DNA of 64,000 nt, taken from the NCBI GenBank assembly GCA_964454335.1, contig CAYVVT010000001.1, positions 310,001 through 374,000 of the forward strand, written 5' to 3'. The notes under the pieces are model-generated. The model was not told where the DNA came from. It saw only the letters and a program-made list of their open reading frames with translations, and searched no databases. This DNA is from CAYVVT01 sp964454335. Its GTDB lineage: Bacteria; Fidelibacterota; UBA8477; JABMPR01. A program made the translations under genes and the position numbers. How positions within the stretch are numbered: position 1 is the stretch's first letter; each line of letters starts with the position of its first letter. Of this stretch, positions 34,666 to 43,643 are shown piece after piece.

Positions 34666-36678
34666 ATGCAGGAATTTCAGGGATATAGCAAAGAACAGCT
34701 GCTGGACATCTTCCGGACCATGTCGCTCTCACGCCGGGCCGATGAGAAAATGCTAACGCTCCTGCGCCAGGGTAAGTCCTTCTTCCATATAGGTGCAGCA
34801 GGTCACGAAGGTGCCCAGCTAGCCTGTACTTATGACATGAGGCCGGGTATTGACTGGGCTTATCCCTATTACCGTGATCAGACCTTCGTCATGGGTCTGG
34901 GTGTGACGGTGAAGGAATTATTGCTCACCTTCCTGGCAAAGGCGGACGATCCCAGTTCGGCAGGTCGCCAGATGCCCCAGCATTACGGACATGAGAAATG
35001 GCGTATCGTCAGTCAATCAAGTCCCACCGGAACCCAGTTTCTGCAGGCCGTGGGTACCGCCCTTGCAGCCAGCAGGGACGATGAAGGTGCCCTGGTCTAT
35101 GTGAGTTCAGGTGAAGGCACCACCAGCCAGGGTGAATTCCATGAAGCCCTGAACTGGGCCAACCGTGAACAGTTACCCGTCCTTTTCCATATCGAAGACA
35201 ATGGTTACGCCATTTCAGTACCCAAAGATCAGCAGACCGCCGGTGGATCGGTGTACAAAATGGCCAGTGGATTCGAAGGGCTGGCGCGATTCGAGACGGA
35301 TGGTACGGACTTCTTTTCGGCAGCAAAGACCTTCCAGGAGGCTATAGGGCATATCCGCAAGGGGAAAGGCCCGGCACTGGTGGTTTCCCAGGTCGTCAGG
35401 CTCATGCCGCACTCCTCCTCGGACGATCATCGCAAATACCGCAGTCCGGAAGAGCTTGAAGCCGACCGGCAGCGAGATCCCATCGAGAAATTTCGATTCA
35501 GCTGTACGGAAGCCGGCATCATCACCGAATCTGAGTTCGAAGCAGTATGGCAAGAGGTTGTTGAGGAAGTTGACCAGACAGCTGATGAAGCCCTGACCGC
35601 AGCGGATCCCGAACGCAGCACAGCCAGCACCCATCTGTTTGCGGAGGGTGGTTCTGCCAGTCAGCCTGCTGCGCCAGCCTCACAGGGTGATGACATTGTC
35701 ATCGTGGATGCCATCAACCATGCCCTCCATGAAGAAATGGACCGGAACGACAGGATGATCATCTATGGCCAGGATGTCGCCGATGGCAAGGGTGGGGTAT
35801 TTACAGCCACAAAAGGACTTTCGACAAAATTCGGATCTAGGCGCGTCTTCAATTCACCCCTGGCCGAAGCTTCCATTGTGGGGACAGCCGTAGGTATGGC
35901 TGTTGCCGGCTACAAGCCGGTGGTGGAGATCCAGTTCGGTGACTATATATGGACCGCCATGATGCAGATCCGCAATGAAGTGGCTACGATGCGCTATCGC
36001 AGTAACAATGTCTATACTGCTGCCATGGTCCTGCGGGTTCCCGTGGGTGGATACATCCATGGCGGCTTGTGCCACAGTCAAAGCATCGAAGGTTTCTTCA
36101 TGCATCTGCCCGGCCTGCGTATCGTCTATCCATCCAACGCCGCCGATGCAAAGGGTTTACTAAAGGAGGCCTGTTGTTCTGAGGATCCCGTCCTGTTCCT
36201 GGAACATAAGGGCATGTATCGACAGGGTTTTGCCAAACGGCCTGAACCGGACGCGGATTATACCCTGCCCTTCGGACATGCCGCAGTGGTCCGGGAGGGA
36301 TTCCACATGACCATCGTGACCTACGGGATGATGCTGTATAAATCACTGGAAGTAGCCAAGGAGCTTGAGAAGAGCATGGGCGCCAGTATCGAGATCATCG
36401 ATCTGCGGACCCTGAATCCATTGGACAAGGCCACCATCGGTCGGTCCCTGCAGAAGACCAGCAAGGCGCTGGTGGTCTATGAGGACACGCTAACCGCAGG
36501 ACCGGGAGCGGAGATCGCTGCCATCATCGCTGATGAATACTTTGAACTGCTGGACGGACCGGTCCTGCGGGTAGCCGCCGCCGACAGTCCGGTTCCCTTC
36601 AATGCAGACCTGGAAGAAGAAGTGCTGCCTCAGACTGCCGACATCCTGTCGGCGGCGCAGCGCCTGCTGGCTTATTAG
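34666..36678 (+). CDS. 2-oxoisovalerate-type dehydrogenase E1, fused alpha and beta subunits
   Basis: A 670-residue thiamine-diphosphate enzyme joining E1-alpha (about residues 1-325) and E1-beta (about 343-670) through an alanine/serine/proline linker. The alpha part has the ThDP motif SSGEGTTSQGEFHEALNWAN and H-I-E-D-N-G-Y-A-I-S; the beta part has YGQDVADGKGGVF, SPLAEASIVG and the C-terminal V-Y-E-D-T. Arrangement and sequence best fit branched-chain 2-oxoacid dehydrogenase, which decarboxylates valine, leucine and isoleucine keto acids, rather than pyruvate dehydrogenase. The E2 gene follows by 17 bases. Confidence 0.9.
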   Translation: MQEFQGYSKEQLLDIFRTMSLSRRADEKMLTLLRQGKSFFHIGAAGHEGAQLACTYDMRPGIDWAYPYYRDQTFVMGLGVTVKELLLTFLAKADDPSSAGRQMPQHYGHEKWRIVSQSSPTGTQFLQAVGTALAASRDDEGALVYVSSGEGTTSQGEFHEALNWANREQLPVLFHIEDNGYAISVPKDQQTAGGSVYKMASGFEGLARFETDGTDFFSAAKTFQEAIGHIRKGKGPALVVSQVVRLMPHSSSDDHRKYRSPEELEADRQRDPIEKFRFSCTEAGIITESEFEAVWQEVVEEVDQTADEALTAADPERSTASTHLFAEGGSASQPAAPASQGDDIVIVDAINHALHEEMDRNDRMIIYGQDVADGKGGVFTATKGLSTKFGSRRVFNSPLAEASIVGTAVGMAVAGYKPVVEIQFGDYIWTAMMQIRNEVATMRYRSNNVYTAAMVLRVPVGGYIHGGLCHSQSIEGFFMHLPGLRIVYPSNAADAKGLLKEACCSEDPVLFLEHKGMYRQGFAKRPEPDADYTLPFGHAAVVREGFHMTIVTYGMMLYKSLEVAKELEKSMGASIEIIDLRTLNPLDKATIGRSLQKTSKALVVYEDTLTAGPGAEIAAIIADEYFELLDGPVLRVAAADSPVPFNADLEEEVLPQTADILSAAQRLLAY

Positions 36679-36695
36679 CTGGAGAGGAAACAACC

Positions 36696-37976
36696 ATGAT
36701 CGTTGATATCGTCATGCCGAAAATGGGGGAATCCTTGACCGAGGGTACTGTCCTGGAGTGGAAGAAGCAGGTAGGGGACATCATTGAGAGGGATGAGATC
36801 CTGCTGGAAATTGCCACGGATAAGGTTGACTCCGAGATCCCATCACCTGTTGGCGGCAAGATCGTGGAGATCATCGGAGAGATAAACCAGACCTACGATA
36901 TCGATACCGTTATTGCCCGCATAGAATCTGATGAAGCGCCTGAAACTAAGGCAGTGGAAAGCAGCCAAGCAGCTTCTGCACCGGCCGCTTCAGCTGCGTC
37001 CTCACCATCTCCTTCCCTGGCGCCAGCAGGAACTGCCCTGACAGGCCTGTCTGATGATCGATTCTACTCGCCACTGGTGCGCAAGGTCGCCGAGATCGAA
37101 GGGGTAAGTGCCACTGACCTGGAGAAGATCCCTGGAACCGGATTTCGCGGTCGTGTCTCCAAACGGGACATCCTTCATTACCTTGAAGTACGTGGGAGTG
37201 GAGGCGCTTCAACACCGAGATCGGGTGGCCTCATCGAAACAGGCCTGGCGGCAAAGGCCGATCCCGAGGCTGTGGAGATCATTGAAATGGATTCCATGCG
37301 AAAATCCATCGCCAAACACATGCGTGAAAGCCTGGACACCTCGGCGCATGTCTATACGGTAGCCGAAGTGGACATGACGCCCATCATGGTGTTTCTCATG
37401 GAAAAGGGAAAAGGATTTAAGGAAGAAGCGGGGCATTCGCTCACGGTTACACATTGTATCGCCCGAGCGGTACGGGACACCCTTTTGGAATTCCCGCTGG
37501 CCAACGCTTCGCTGGACGGGGACAAGATCGTCCGGCACAAGCATGTGAATATCGGGATCGCAGTGGCTGTCGGTGAGGGCCTGGTGGTTCCTCCCATCAG
37601 GAACTGTGAAGAGTTGTCCCTTCGTGAGCTGGCTGCGGCCATCAGCAGTACGGTGAAAAAGGCCCGGGATCGGAAGTTGAATTTGGAGGACCTGGAGGGC
37701 AGCACCTTTTCCATCACCAATTTCGGCGTCTTCGGAACACTGGCCGGCTACCCGGTGATCAACCAGCCAAATGTGGCCATACTGGGTGTGGGAGCCATCA
37801 AGAAGAAACCGGTGGTGGTAGAATCGGACAAGGGTGATGAGATCGTCATTCGCCAGATGGGTATGCTCACCCTGGGTTTTGACCACCGACTTATCGATGG
37901 AGCCATGGGTGGGGCTATCCTGGAACAGATCGCAGCCAAGCTGGAAGAATTCGATTTCACGGAACTAGAACTCTAG
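36696..37976 (+). CDS. Dihydrolipoamide acyltransferase (E2)
   Basis: A 426-residue E2 with one lipoyl domain (lysine in IATDKVDSEIPSP, about residues 47-59), an Ala/Ser/Pro-rich linker, an E1/E3-binding domain (FYSPLVRKVAEIEGVSATDL, about 123-142) and the trimeric catalytic domain ending with LGFDHRLIDGAMGG (His-x-x-x-Asp-Gly). It forms the core of the complex with the adjacent E1 and E3. A GGAGAGGAAAC ribosome site precedes the ATG. The sequence fits branched-chain or 2-oxoglutarate-type E2; the neighbour E1 favours the former. Confidence 0.92.
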   Translation: MIVDIVMPKMGESLTEGTVLEWKKQVGDIIERDEILLEIATDKVDSEIPSPVGGKIVEIIGEINQTYDIDTVIARIESDEAPETKAVESSQAASAPAASAASSPSPSLAPAGTALTGLSDDRFYSPLVRKVAEIEGVSATDLEKIPGTGFRGRVSKRDILHYLEVRGSGGASTPRSGGLIETGLAAKADPEAVEIIEMDSMRKSIAKHMRESLDTSAHVYTVAEVDMTPIMVFLMEKGKGFKEEAGHSLTVTHCIARAVRDTLLEFPLANASLDGDKIVRHKHVNIGIAVAVGEGLVVPPIRNCEELSLRELAAAISSTVKKARDRKLNLEDLEGSTFSITNFGVFGTLAGYPVINQPNVAILGVGAIKKKPVVVESDKGDEIVIRQMGMLTLGFDHRLIDGAMGGAILEQIAAKLEEFDFTELEL

Positions 37977-38005
37977 ACTTCAGTTCAATCCCAACGGACA
38001 GCCGT

Positions 38006-38881
38006 ATGCCAAAGACAACAAAACCAGACTGGCTCAAGATCAAGCTGAAGACGGGTCCCAATTTTCAGGATCTAAAGGACATCGTAAAGTCCAATCAGCT
38101 TCACACCGTGTGTGAGGAAGCCCTGTGTCCCAATATCAGTGAATGCTGGGAACGACGGGCGGCCACAATCATGATCCTGGGTGACATCTGCACGCGGTCT
38201 TGTGGATTCTGTGCGGTCAAAACCGGCAAACCAACGGCGGTCGACCTCGATGAACCCCTGCGTACGGCTGCTGCCGTCAAACGGATGGGCCTGCATCACT
38301 GTGTGATCACCTCGGTTGACCGTGATGATCTGGACGATGGTGGTGCGCAGATCTGGGCGGAGACCATCAGGGCTATCCACAGGGATGTAGCCGATTGCAC
38401 GGTTGAGGTACTCACACCGGACTTCAAGGGAAACGCCGAGCATATTCAGATCGTCCTGGATGCTGCTCCAGATATCATGAGCCATAACCTGGAAACTGTA
38501 GCCCGTCTGCATCGGCGCATCAGACCCCAGGCCAGGTACGAACGATCACTGGCCGTTCTCGAGCAATCCGTGAGGGCCGGTCTGCAGACCAAGACAGCCA
38601 TCATGGTGGGTATTGGCGAGACCGACGATGAGGTCTATCGTCTCATGGATGATGTTCGGGAAACCGGTACGCAGATCTTCTCTGCAGGTCAGTACCTGCA
38701 GCCTACATCAAAACATGAACCCGTCCAGCGCTATGTGATACCAGAAGCATTCGAAGCTCTCAAGGCCTATGGGCTCCAGATCGGATTTGAATATGTGGAA
38801 TCCGGTCCGCTGGTGCGCTCTTCCTATCATGCCGATGAACAGGTCATCAAGAATCCCGCTTTCGCAAAACAAGCCAGCTAG
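38006..38881 (+). CDS. lipA: Lipoyl synthase
   Basis: A 291-residue radical SAM enzyme that inserts two sulfur atoms into octanoyl-E2. The auxiliary cluster cysteines are CEEALCPNISEC (about residues 35-46) and the radical SAM cluster is CTRSCGFC (about 61-68); the C-terminal serine of the auxiliary cluster is in V-R-S-S-Y-H-A. It completes a self-contained set for lipoylated 2-oxoacid dehydrogenase: E3, LipB, E1, E2, LipA. It begins 29 bases after E2. Confidence 0.95.
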   Translation: MPKTTKPDWLKIKLKTGPNFQDLKDIVKSNQLHTVCEEALCPNISECWERRAATIMILGDICTRSCGFCAVKTGKPTAVDLDEPLRTAAAVKRMGLHHCVITSVDRDDLDDGGAQIWAETIRAIHRDVADCTVEVLTPDFKGNAEHIQIVLDAAPDIMSHNLETVARLHRRIRPQARYERSLAVLEQSVRAGLQTKTAIMVGIGETDDEVYRLMDDVRETGTQIFSAGQYLQPTSKHEPVQRYVIPEAFEALKAYGLQIGFEYVESGPLVRSSYHADEQVIKNPAFAKQAS

Positions 38882-38892
38882 ATCCCCAAGAT

Positions 38893-39348
38893 ATGGACAT
38901 CCAATACCGCCAGATGCAGGCCAATGACTACCATGCTGTTCACGACCTGTGGGCTGCGACCCCGGGCATCGATCTGACCCGTGCTGACAGTGAACGTGAT
39001 TACAGTCGCTTCCTGGATCGAAATCCAGGCTTCAGCTATGTGGCATTCGTGAAAGATGAACTCATCGGTGCAGTGCTGTGTGGACATGATGGACGCCGTG
39101 GATTTCTGCACCATCTGAGTGTCTCAACCGAGTTTCACCGACAGGGCATCGCTTCGCAGCTGGTGGAGCTCTGCATGGACTCTCTTAAAGCCAGAGGTAT
39201 CGAAAAATGCCATCTGTTCATCCGCCGGGACAATACCAGCGGTCTTGATTTCTGGACTTCCACAGGCTGGCTGGAGAGAACCACATTGACCATGGCCTCC
39301 CGAACCTTGGATGATCTGGAAGGTCCCGAAGATCCAAATTCCTGCTGA
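38893..39348 (+). CDS. GNAT family N-acetyltransferase
   Basis: A 151-residue GNAT protein, with Y-R-Q-M-Q-A-N-D-Y at the start, LHHLSVSTEFHRQGIASQLV (about residues 73-92, acetyl-CoA loop) and F-W-T-S-T-G-W at the end. It resembles RimI-like acetyltransferases, but the substrate cannot be inferred. It follows lipA by 11 bases and precedes an oxidoreductase by 14, so it is probably in the same transcript. Confidence 0.85.
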   Translation: MDIQYRQMQANDYHAVHDLWAATPGIDLTRADSERDYSRFLDRNPGFSYVAFVKDELIGAVLCGHDGRRGFLHHLSVSTEFHRQGIASQLVELCMDSLKARGIEKCHLFIRRDNTSGLDFWTSTGWLERTTLTMASRTLDDLEGPEDPNSC

Positions 39349-39362
39349 ACAAGGGGGCCCTG

Positions 39363-40397
39363 ATGCTTGCTGTACAATTCTATGAACACGGCACTCCAGA
39401 TGTCCTTTCTCTGAATGATGTCCCTGAGTCCCGGCTTCGATCAGATCAGGTCCTCGTGGAGATCAGGGCAGCTGCGCTCAACCATCTCGACCTCTGGATC
39501 CGTCGCGGATTACCAGGCCTCAAGATCCCTTTACCGCATATCCCGGGCAGTGACGCTGCCGGAGTCATTCGGGAAGTCGGATCCAACGTATCCGCATGGA
39601 AGGCCGGGGACAGAGTGGTGGTTCAACCGGGGACCTTCTGTGGATCATGTCCTGCCTGTCAGGCAGGTGAAGAGAACATGTGCCGCCGCTATGGTATCCT
39701 TGGAGAGACCCAACCCGGCGTTCAGCAACAATATCTCGCTCTGGATCAGGTGAACGTTGGTACCATACCGGAACATCTCAGTTTTGCTGCCGCGGCTGCT
39801 ATTCCACTGGCGGCTTTTACAGCCTGGCAGATGCTTACAAAACGTGCTGCTCTAAAGGCCGGTGAAACACTGCTGGTCATCGGGGCCAGTTCGGGTGTAG
39901 GAAGTTTTGCCATACAGATGGGCAAGCATCTCGGCGCTCGGATCATTGCTACTGCAGGCAGTGAATCCAAGCGTGATCATGCCCTGGCTCTTGGTGCGGA
40001 TGCGGTTCTGAACCAGCATCAGACCGGTTTTTCCAGGGAGGTCAGGAATATGACCTCCGGCGAAGGTGCTGACGTCATTTTCGAGCATGTGGGCACCGCT
40101 GTGTGGGATGATTGCGTCAAAGCTCTGGCCTGGGGTGGAAGGCTGGTGACCTGTGGTGCAACCACAGGTGTGAAGGCGAGTGTCAATCTCCGCCATCTTT
40201 TCTATAAACGCCAGTCCATCCTGGGATCGACAATGGGTTCCCTGGATGATTTCAATTCTGTCATGACCCTGGCTCAGGAAAAGATCATCACTCCGGTAAT
40301 TGATCGGGTGTTCTCCTTTGGAGGGGTTCGGGACGCTCATCGCCATCTTGAGGAACAGCACGGCTTTGGCAAGGTGATCCTGGAAGGTTGGGATTGA
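39363..40397 (+). CDS. Zinc-type alcohol dehydrogenase/quinone oxidoreductase (MDR family)
   Basis: A 344-residue medium-chain dehydrogenase/reductase. The N-terminal GroES-like domain has AALNHLDLWIRRG and H-I-P-G-S-D-A-A-G-V. The structural-zinc cysteines are in CGSCPACQAGEENMC (about residues 97-111). The NAD(P) motif is VIGASSGVGSFAIQMGKHLG (about 172-191). Catalytic zinc ligands look incomplete, because Asn-His replaces the usual Cys near residue 39. It is likely an NADPH-dependent oxidoreductase of unknown substrate. Confidence 0.87.
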   Translation: MLAVQFYEHGTPDVLSLNDVPESRLRSDQVLVEIRAAALNHLDLWIRRGLPGLKIPLPHIPGSDAAGVIREVGSNVSAWKAGDRVVVQPGTFCGSCPACQAGEENMCRRYGILGETQPGVQQQYLALDQVNVGTIPEHLSFAAAAAIPLAAFTAWQMLTKRAALKAGETLLVIGASSGVGSFAIQMGKHLGARIIATAGSESKRDHALALGADAVLNQHQTGFSREVRNMTSGEGADVIFEHVGTAVWDDCVKALAWGGRLVTCGATTGVKASVNLRHLFYKRQSILGSTMGSLDDFNSVMTLAQEKIITPVIDRVFSFGGVRDAHRHLEEQHGFGKVILEGWD

Positions 40398-40909
40398 CCG
40401 TGGTCCGCGGTTGGATTGGGATCCTGTGGGGACTCGGTGGGATCTTCTGGTTGCTCATCGCCGCCATCTATCGCCTTGGCCAGTTAGCCATAGATTCTAC
40501 AAGCTATGAATGGCTATGGATCCATTGGACCATAATGGTACTCAACACCCTGTTCATGCTTTATTCAGAAGGGTACAAGGGATTTCAACTGAAATTCTCT
40601 CCCAGAGTGGCCGCACGTGCCAGATACCTGCTGACTAACCCGGATCTCATCCATGTATTGCTTGCGCCACTGTTCCTCATGGGCTTCATCTATTCGACAC
40701 CGCGACGGAAGGTCACGTCCGGTCTGCTGGTAATGGCCATTATCATCTTCATCATCATCATCAGATCACTGCCCCAGCCCTGGCGGGGGGTCTTTGATGT
40801 TGGTGTCGTGGCAGGCCTGAGTTATGGGACAATTACCCTCGTTCTCTATCTGATAAAGGTGGTCAGACAGCCTGATTTTCAGGCATCTCCAGAATTTCCC
40901 GATACTTAG
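40388..40909 (+). CDS. Conserved-looking membrane protein of unknown function
   Basis: A hydrophobic protein of up to 173 residues with about five membrane segments (near residues 9-30, 42-60, 85-103, 112-124 and 134-155). It overlaps the end of the MDR gene. Three non-ATG starts are possible: TTG 40388, TTG 40394 (overlapping the previous stop as TTGA) and GTG 40400; GGAAGG at 40382 best serves 40394. I do not recognise a family. Confidence 0.65.
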   Translation: MGLTVVRGWIGILWGLGGIFWLLIAAIYRLGQLAIDSTSYEWLWIHWTIMVLNTLFMLYSEGYKGFQLKFSPRVAARARYLLTNPDLIHVLLAPLFLMGFIYSTPRRKVTSGLLVMAIIIFIIIIRSLPQPWRGVFDVGVVAGLSYGTITLVLYLIKVVRQPDFQASPEFPDT

Positions 40910-41062
40910 GCATCCCGTTTGCGGTTGCATTTTTTGGTTCAGCTTGTAAGCTATCTCTATCCATAGCAGGATAATCATTTCACTTAAGGGGGGCTCATAC
41001 CGGTAGTAGCTGGATCGCTCTGCTCCACTGTCGCCGTTTAGTCCTGAGTTGAGGAGGTAGAC

Positions 41063-42487
41063 ATGAACTTTCCGTGGACCATGTTTCTCGACCTGGGGGT
41101 GATCTCCGGGGCATTGCTTCTGGCGACCTTCATACGCGCCAGGGTGATCTTTTTTCAGAAATACCTGATACCCAACGCTCTCACTGCAGGATTCATTCTG
41201 CTCCTGTTCTATAATTATGTTGCAGAACACGTGGGAATGTCGTCAGCTGCACTGCCAGGTATGGCATATCATTTACTGGCCATCTCATTTATCGCCATGA
41301 GCTTGCGAAAACCGGAATACAAAAAGGAAAAAGGCGATCCTGGTGTTTTTGCCACTTCAGTATCCATCATCTCACAATATTCGCTGCAGGCCATTCTTGG
41401 ATTGGGGATCACATTCATATTCATCAAGACGATTTTTCCGGATCTGTTCCCGGCCATTGGATTCTTTCTGCCCATTGGTTTCGCACTGGGACCGGGCCAG
41501 GCTGTGGGAATTGGTGAGAACTGGCAGACCATGGGCTTTGAAGGTGCACCAAGCGTCGGCTTGACCTTCGCTGCCATCGGTTTTCTGTGGGCCTGCTTCG
41601 GTGGCGTGATCATGATCAATATCGGGATCCGAAAGGGTTGGCTCGAACAGGAGCTGATCGACACTCTTCAGCAGCGCGGCTGGCGGTCAGGTCTGAAGAA
41701 AAGGGGTTCAGAATTAAGGGCAGGATTCTTCCTGACCACTGAGTCCGAGACCATCGACAGTATGACCTACAATCTGGGTGTGGTCCTGGTGATCTATCTG
41801 GGTGCCTTCCTGCTCCTGAAGTTCCTGGGATTCCTGCTGAGTTTTGCCGGTCAATCCGGAAAGGAACTCGCTGTAAATCTCTGGGCCATCCATTTTGTCT
41901 TTGCCGCCATGCTGGCGCTGGTGGCCAAGCAGTTCATGAATGCCACCAAGGTCGATCATACGCTGGATAACGGCGCCCTGACACGCATCGCCGGCAGCAG
42001 CGTCGATCTGATGGTATCGGCTGCCATCGGTGCCATCTCCCTTACTGTTGTGGCTGCCTACTGGCTACCGATCCTCACCATATGTACACTGGGTGGGCTC
42101 ATGGTTTGGACAATGGTACCCTGGCTGGCTTCCCGGATATTCAAGACCTTCCGCTTCTATCGGGCTCTGATCATCTACGGCGCATGTACGGGTACCATGC
42201 CTACGGGTCTGGCTTTACTGAGGGTCCTCGATCCCGACTTCAAGACACCTGTAGCTACAGATTATATGTATTCCTCGGCGCTGACCTTCTTCATTGTGAT
42301 CCCCTTCATCCTGGGGATCAATCTGCCGGCCAAGGCAGCGGTTGAGAATGACTTCCTGTACTTCTGGTTGGGTATGGCGCTGGCTGGCGGCTACCTGCTG
42401 TTTGCGCTCATCTCGCTCATTGTCATTGGAAAGAAGCGAGGCTTCAAGAGGCCAGGCAGGATCTGGCTTCCTGAGGAGGATGTCTAG
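41063..42487 (+). CDS. Sodium/glutamate symporter family protein (GltS-like)
   Basis: A 474-residue membrane protein with about ten to twelve segments and the inverted-repeat plan of GltS carriers, including FALGPGQAVGIGENWQTMGF and FAAIGFLWACFGGV in the first half and a matching G-A-C-T-G-T-M-P-T-G-L-A-L-L-R in the second. Predicted to bring glutamate or a related dicarboxylate in with sodium. A strong TTGAGGAGGTAGAC site precedes the ATG. It ends the plus-strand half; the convergent gene overlaps it by four bases. Confidence 0.87.
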   Translation: MNFPWTMFLDLGVISGALLLATFIRARVIFFQKYLIPNALTAGFILLLFYNYVAEHVGMSSAALPGMAYHLLAISFIAMSLRKPEYKKEKGDPGVFATSVSIISQYSLQAILGLGITFIFIKTIFPDLFPAIGFFLPIGFALGPGQAVGIGENWQTMGFEGAPSVGLTFAAIGFLWACFGGVIMINIGIRKGWLEQELIDTLQQRGWRSGLKKRGSELRAGFFLTTESETIDSMTYNLGVVLVIYLGAFLLLKFLGFLLSFAGQSGKELAVNLWAIHFVFAAMLALVAKQFMNATKVDHTLDNGALTRIAGSSVDLMVSAAIGAISLTVVAAYWLPILTICTLGGLMVWTMVPWLASRIFKTFRFYRALIIYGACTGTMPTGLALLRVLDPDFKTPVATDYMYSSALTFFIVIPFILGINLPAKAAVENDFLYFWLGMALAGGYLLFALISLIVIGKKRGFKRPGRIWLPEEDV

Positions 42488-43137
42488 GGCTGGTAATTGG
42501 CTGGGATGATATCCAGGGTAGCCTGAAAGCCGATCCCGAGTGAAAAATAAAGCGATCCTGGATCCTGATCACCCTGGTGTATCCCGATCATCGGGGTAAG
42601 GGCAGAATTCGCATCATCTAGTTCAATCCGTCGGGCCAGATGCACATCGAGGGTCTTGAACACCAGCTCGGGATGTGCGATGTAATTATACTGCAGAACG
42701 CTGAACAGCCTGTCACCACCCATCACTACGGCTGGATGAAATCCAACGTAACTGAGGGACTGGTAACTGTTGGCCCAGTAGGAGATCGCCAGACCCAGTG
42801 ATAACGGCAATGGCTTGCGGATAAGTTCATATTTCGCATCCGCCAGGATGATACCACGCCTCCAGGGAAGCCCCACGAATTTCACCCCCATTTCTGTACG
42901 TGGTGCTATTCCCGCGCGGAAATAGACGGAAAAATCAGAAACAAAGCTATCCCGGCGATCTTCCTCGTCGATGTTTGGATCCATGGCATTACTGATGATA
43001 CCGACACCGACACCGGTCTGGCTATCACCAGGTCCAAGTACAGCGGCTGACTGGTAGAGTGCGAAGGGGTAGCAACTCACCAGCATCAATACCATGAGTA
43101 GCCCGACCGGGAATGAAACGACAGATTTATTTTTCAC
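42484..43137 (-). CDS. Putative outer-membrane barrel-like lipoprotein
   Basis: A 217-residue exported protein with a signal ending L-M-L-V-S-C (Cys about residue 22), hence a probable lipoprotein. The mature part alternates polar and hydrophobic residues, with G-V-G-V-G-I-I, E-M-G-V-K-F-V-G-L-P and L-Y-F-S-L-G-I-G-F-Q-A-T strands, suggesting an eight-stranded barrel, but no named family is recognised. The GTG start follows AAGGGGGGTTCC. Convergent with the GltS-type gene. Confidence 0.65.
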   Translation of the reverse strand: MKNKSVVSFPVGLLMVLMLVSCYPFALYQSAAVLGPGDSQTGVGVGIISNAMDPNIDEEDRRDSFVSDFSVYFRAGIAPRTEMGVKFVGLPWRRGIILADAKYELIRKPLPLSLGLAISYWANSYQSLSYVGFHPAVVMGGDRLFSVLQYNYIAHPELVFKTLDVHLARRIELDDANSALTPMIGIHQGDQDPGSLYFSLGIGFQATLDIIPANYQP

Positions 43138-43335
43138 GGAACCCCCCTTTTCTAATGATCAATGTTAGCTCCCTGAATGAATTGTCCAAACCCTTGTCCG
43201 GGAATTGGATGGACTACGGTGGGTATAAACTTTGGAGAGAATCATCAAACAAGGTAGAACAAGCGATTCTTAATCATTGATGATCATGCGGATGTCCGCA
43301 AGCTTCTGGAATCGCGACCCAAAATGTGAACCCGG

Positions 43336-43350
43336 GATCAACGGTTGATC
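43336..43350. promoter_or_regulatory. Short palindrome downstream of the DUF2164 gene
   Basis: GATCAAC-G-GTTGATC is a perfect 7-1-7 palindrome in the 239-base gap 43138-43382. It lies 33 bases past the DUF2164 stop and about 200 bases before the next gene. It could be an operator or part of a 3' hairpin; the absence of a T run argues against an intrinsic terminator. Confidence 0.3.
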
Positions 43351-43382
43351 GTGATGATATCCCGTATTTGGAATTCAACATT

Positions 43383-43643
43383 CTAGCCTTTGGCCTGGTC
43401 ATTCCAATAACCAAATACCGGTTCATACAGCGAACCTTCTAGGTCTTCCACATGCTGATGGAGCAGAACCTGTGCATCGGAGATGGCCTGGTTATAGATG
43501 CTTGGACCGATCTCCTCCAAACAGAAATCCAGGATCAGTTTGGCCTTCAGATCGCCGATCTCGTCTTCCATGTTCTCAGCGAAATAGCGCTTGATGGAAG
43601 TGAGAACCAGCTCTTCGATTTCCTTCTTCAGTTCAATTGTCAT
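43383..43643 (-). CDS. DUF2164 family protein
   Basis: An 86-residue protein beginning M-T-I-E-L-K-K-E, followed by S-I-K-R-Y-F-A-E-N-M-E-D-E-I-G-D-L-K-A and L-E-E-I-G-P-S-I-Y-N-Q-A-I-S-D-A-Q (about residues 41-56), the typical core of DUF2164. Function of the family is unknown. I start at ATG 43643, which overlaps the adenosine deaminase end by 11 bases; the longer frame adds an untypical leader. Confidence 0.85.
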   Translation of the reverse strand: MTIELKKEIEELVLTSIKRYFAENMEDEIGDLKAKLILDFCLEEIGPSIYNQAISDAQVLLHQHVEDLEGSLYEPVFGYWNDQAKG

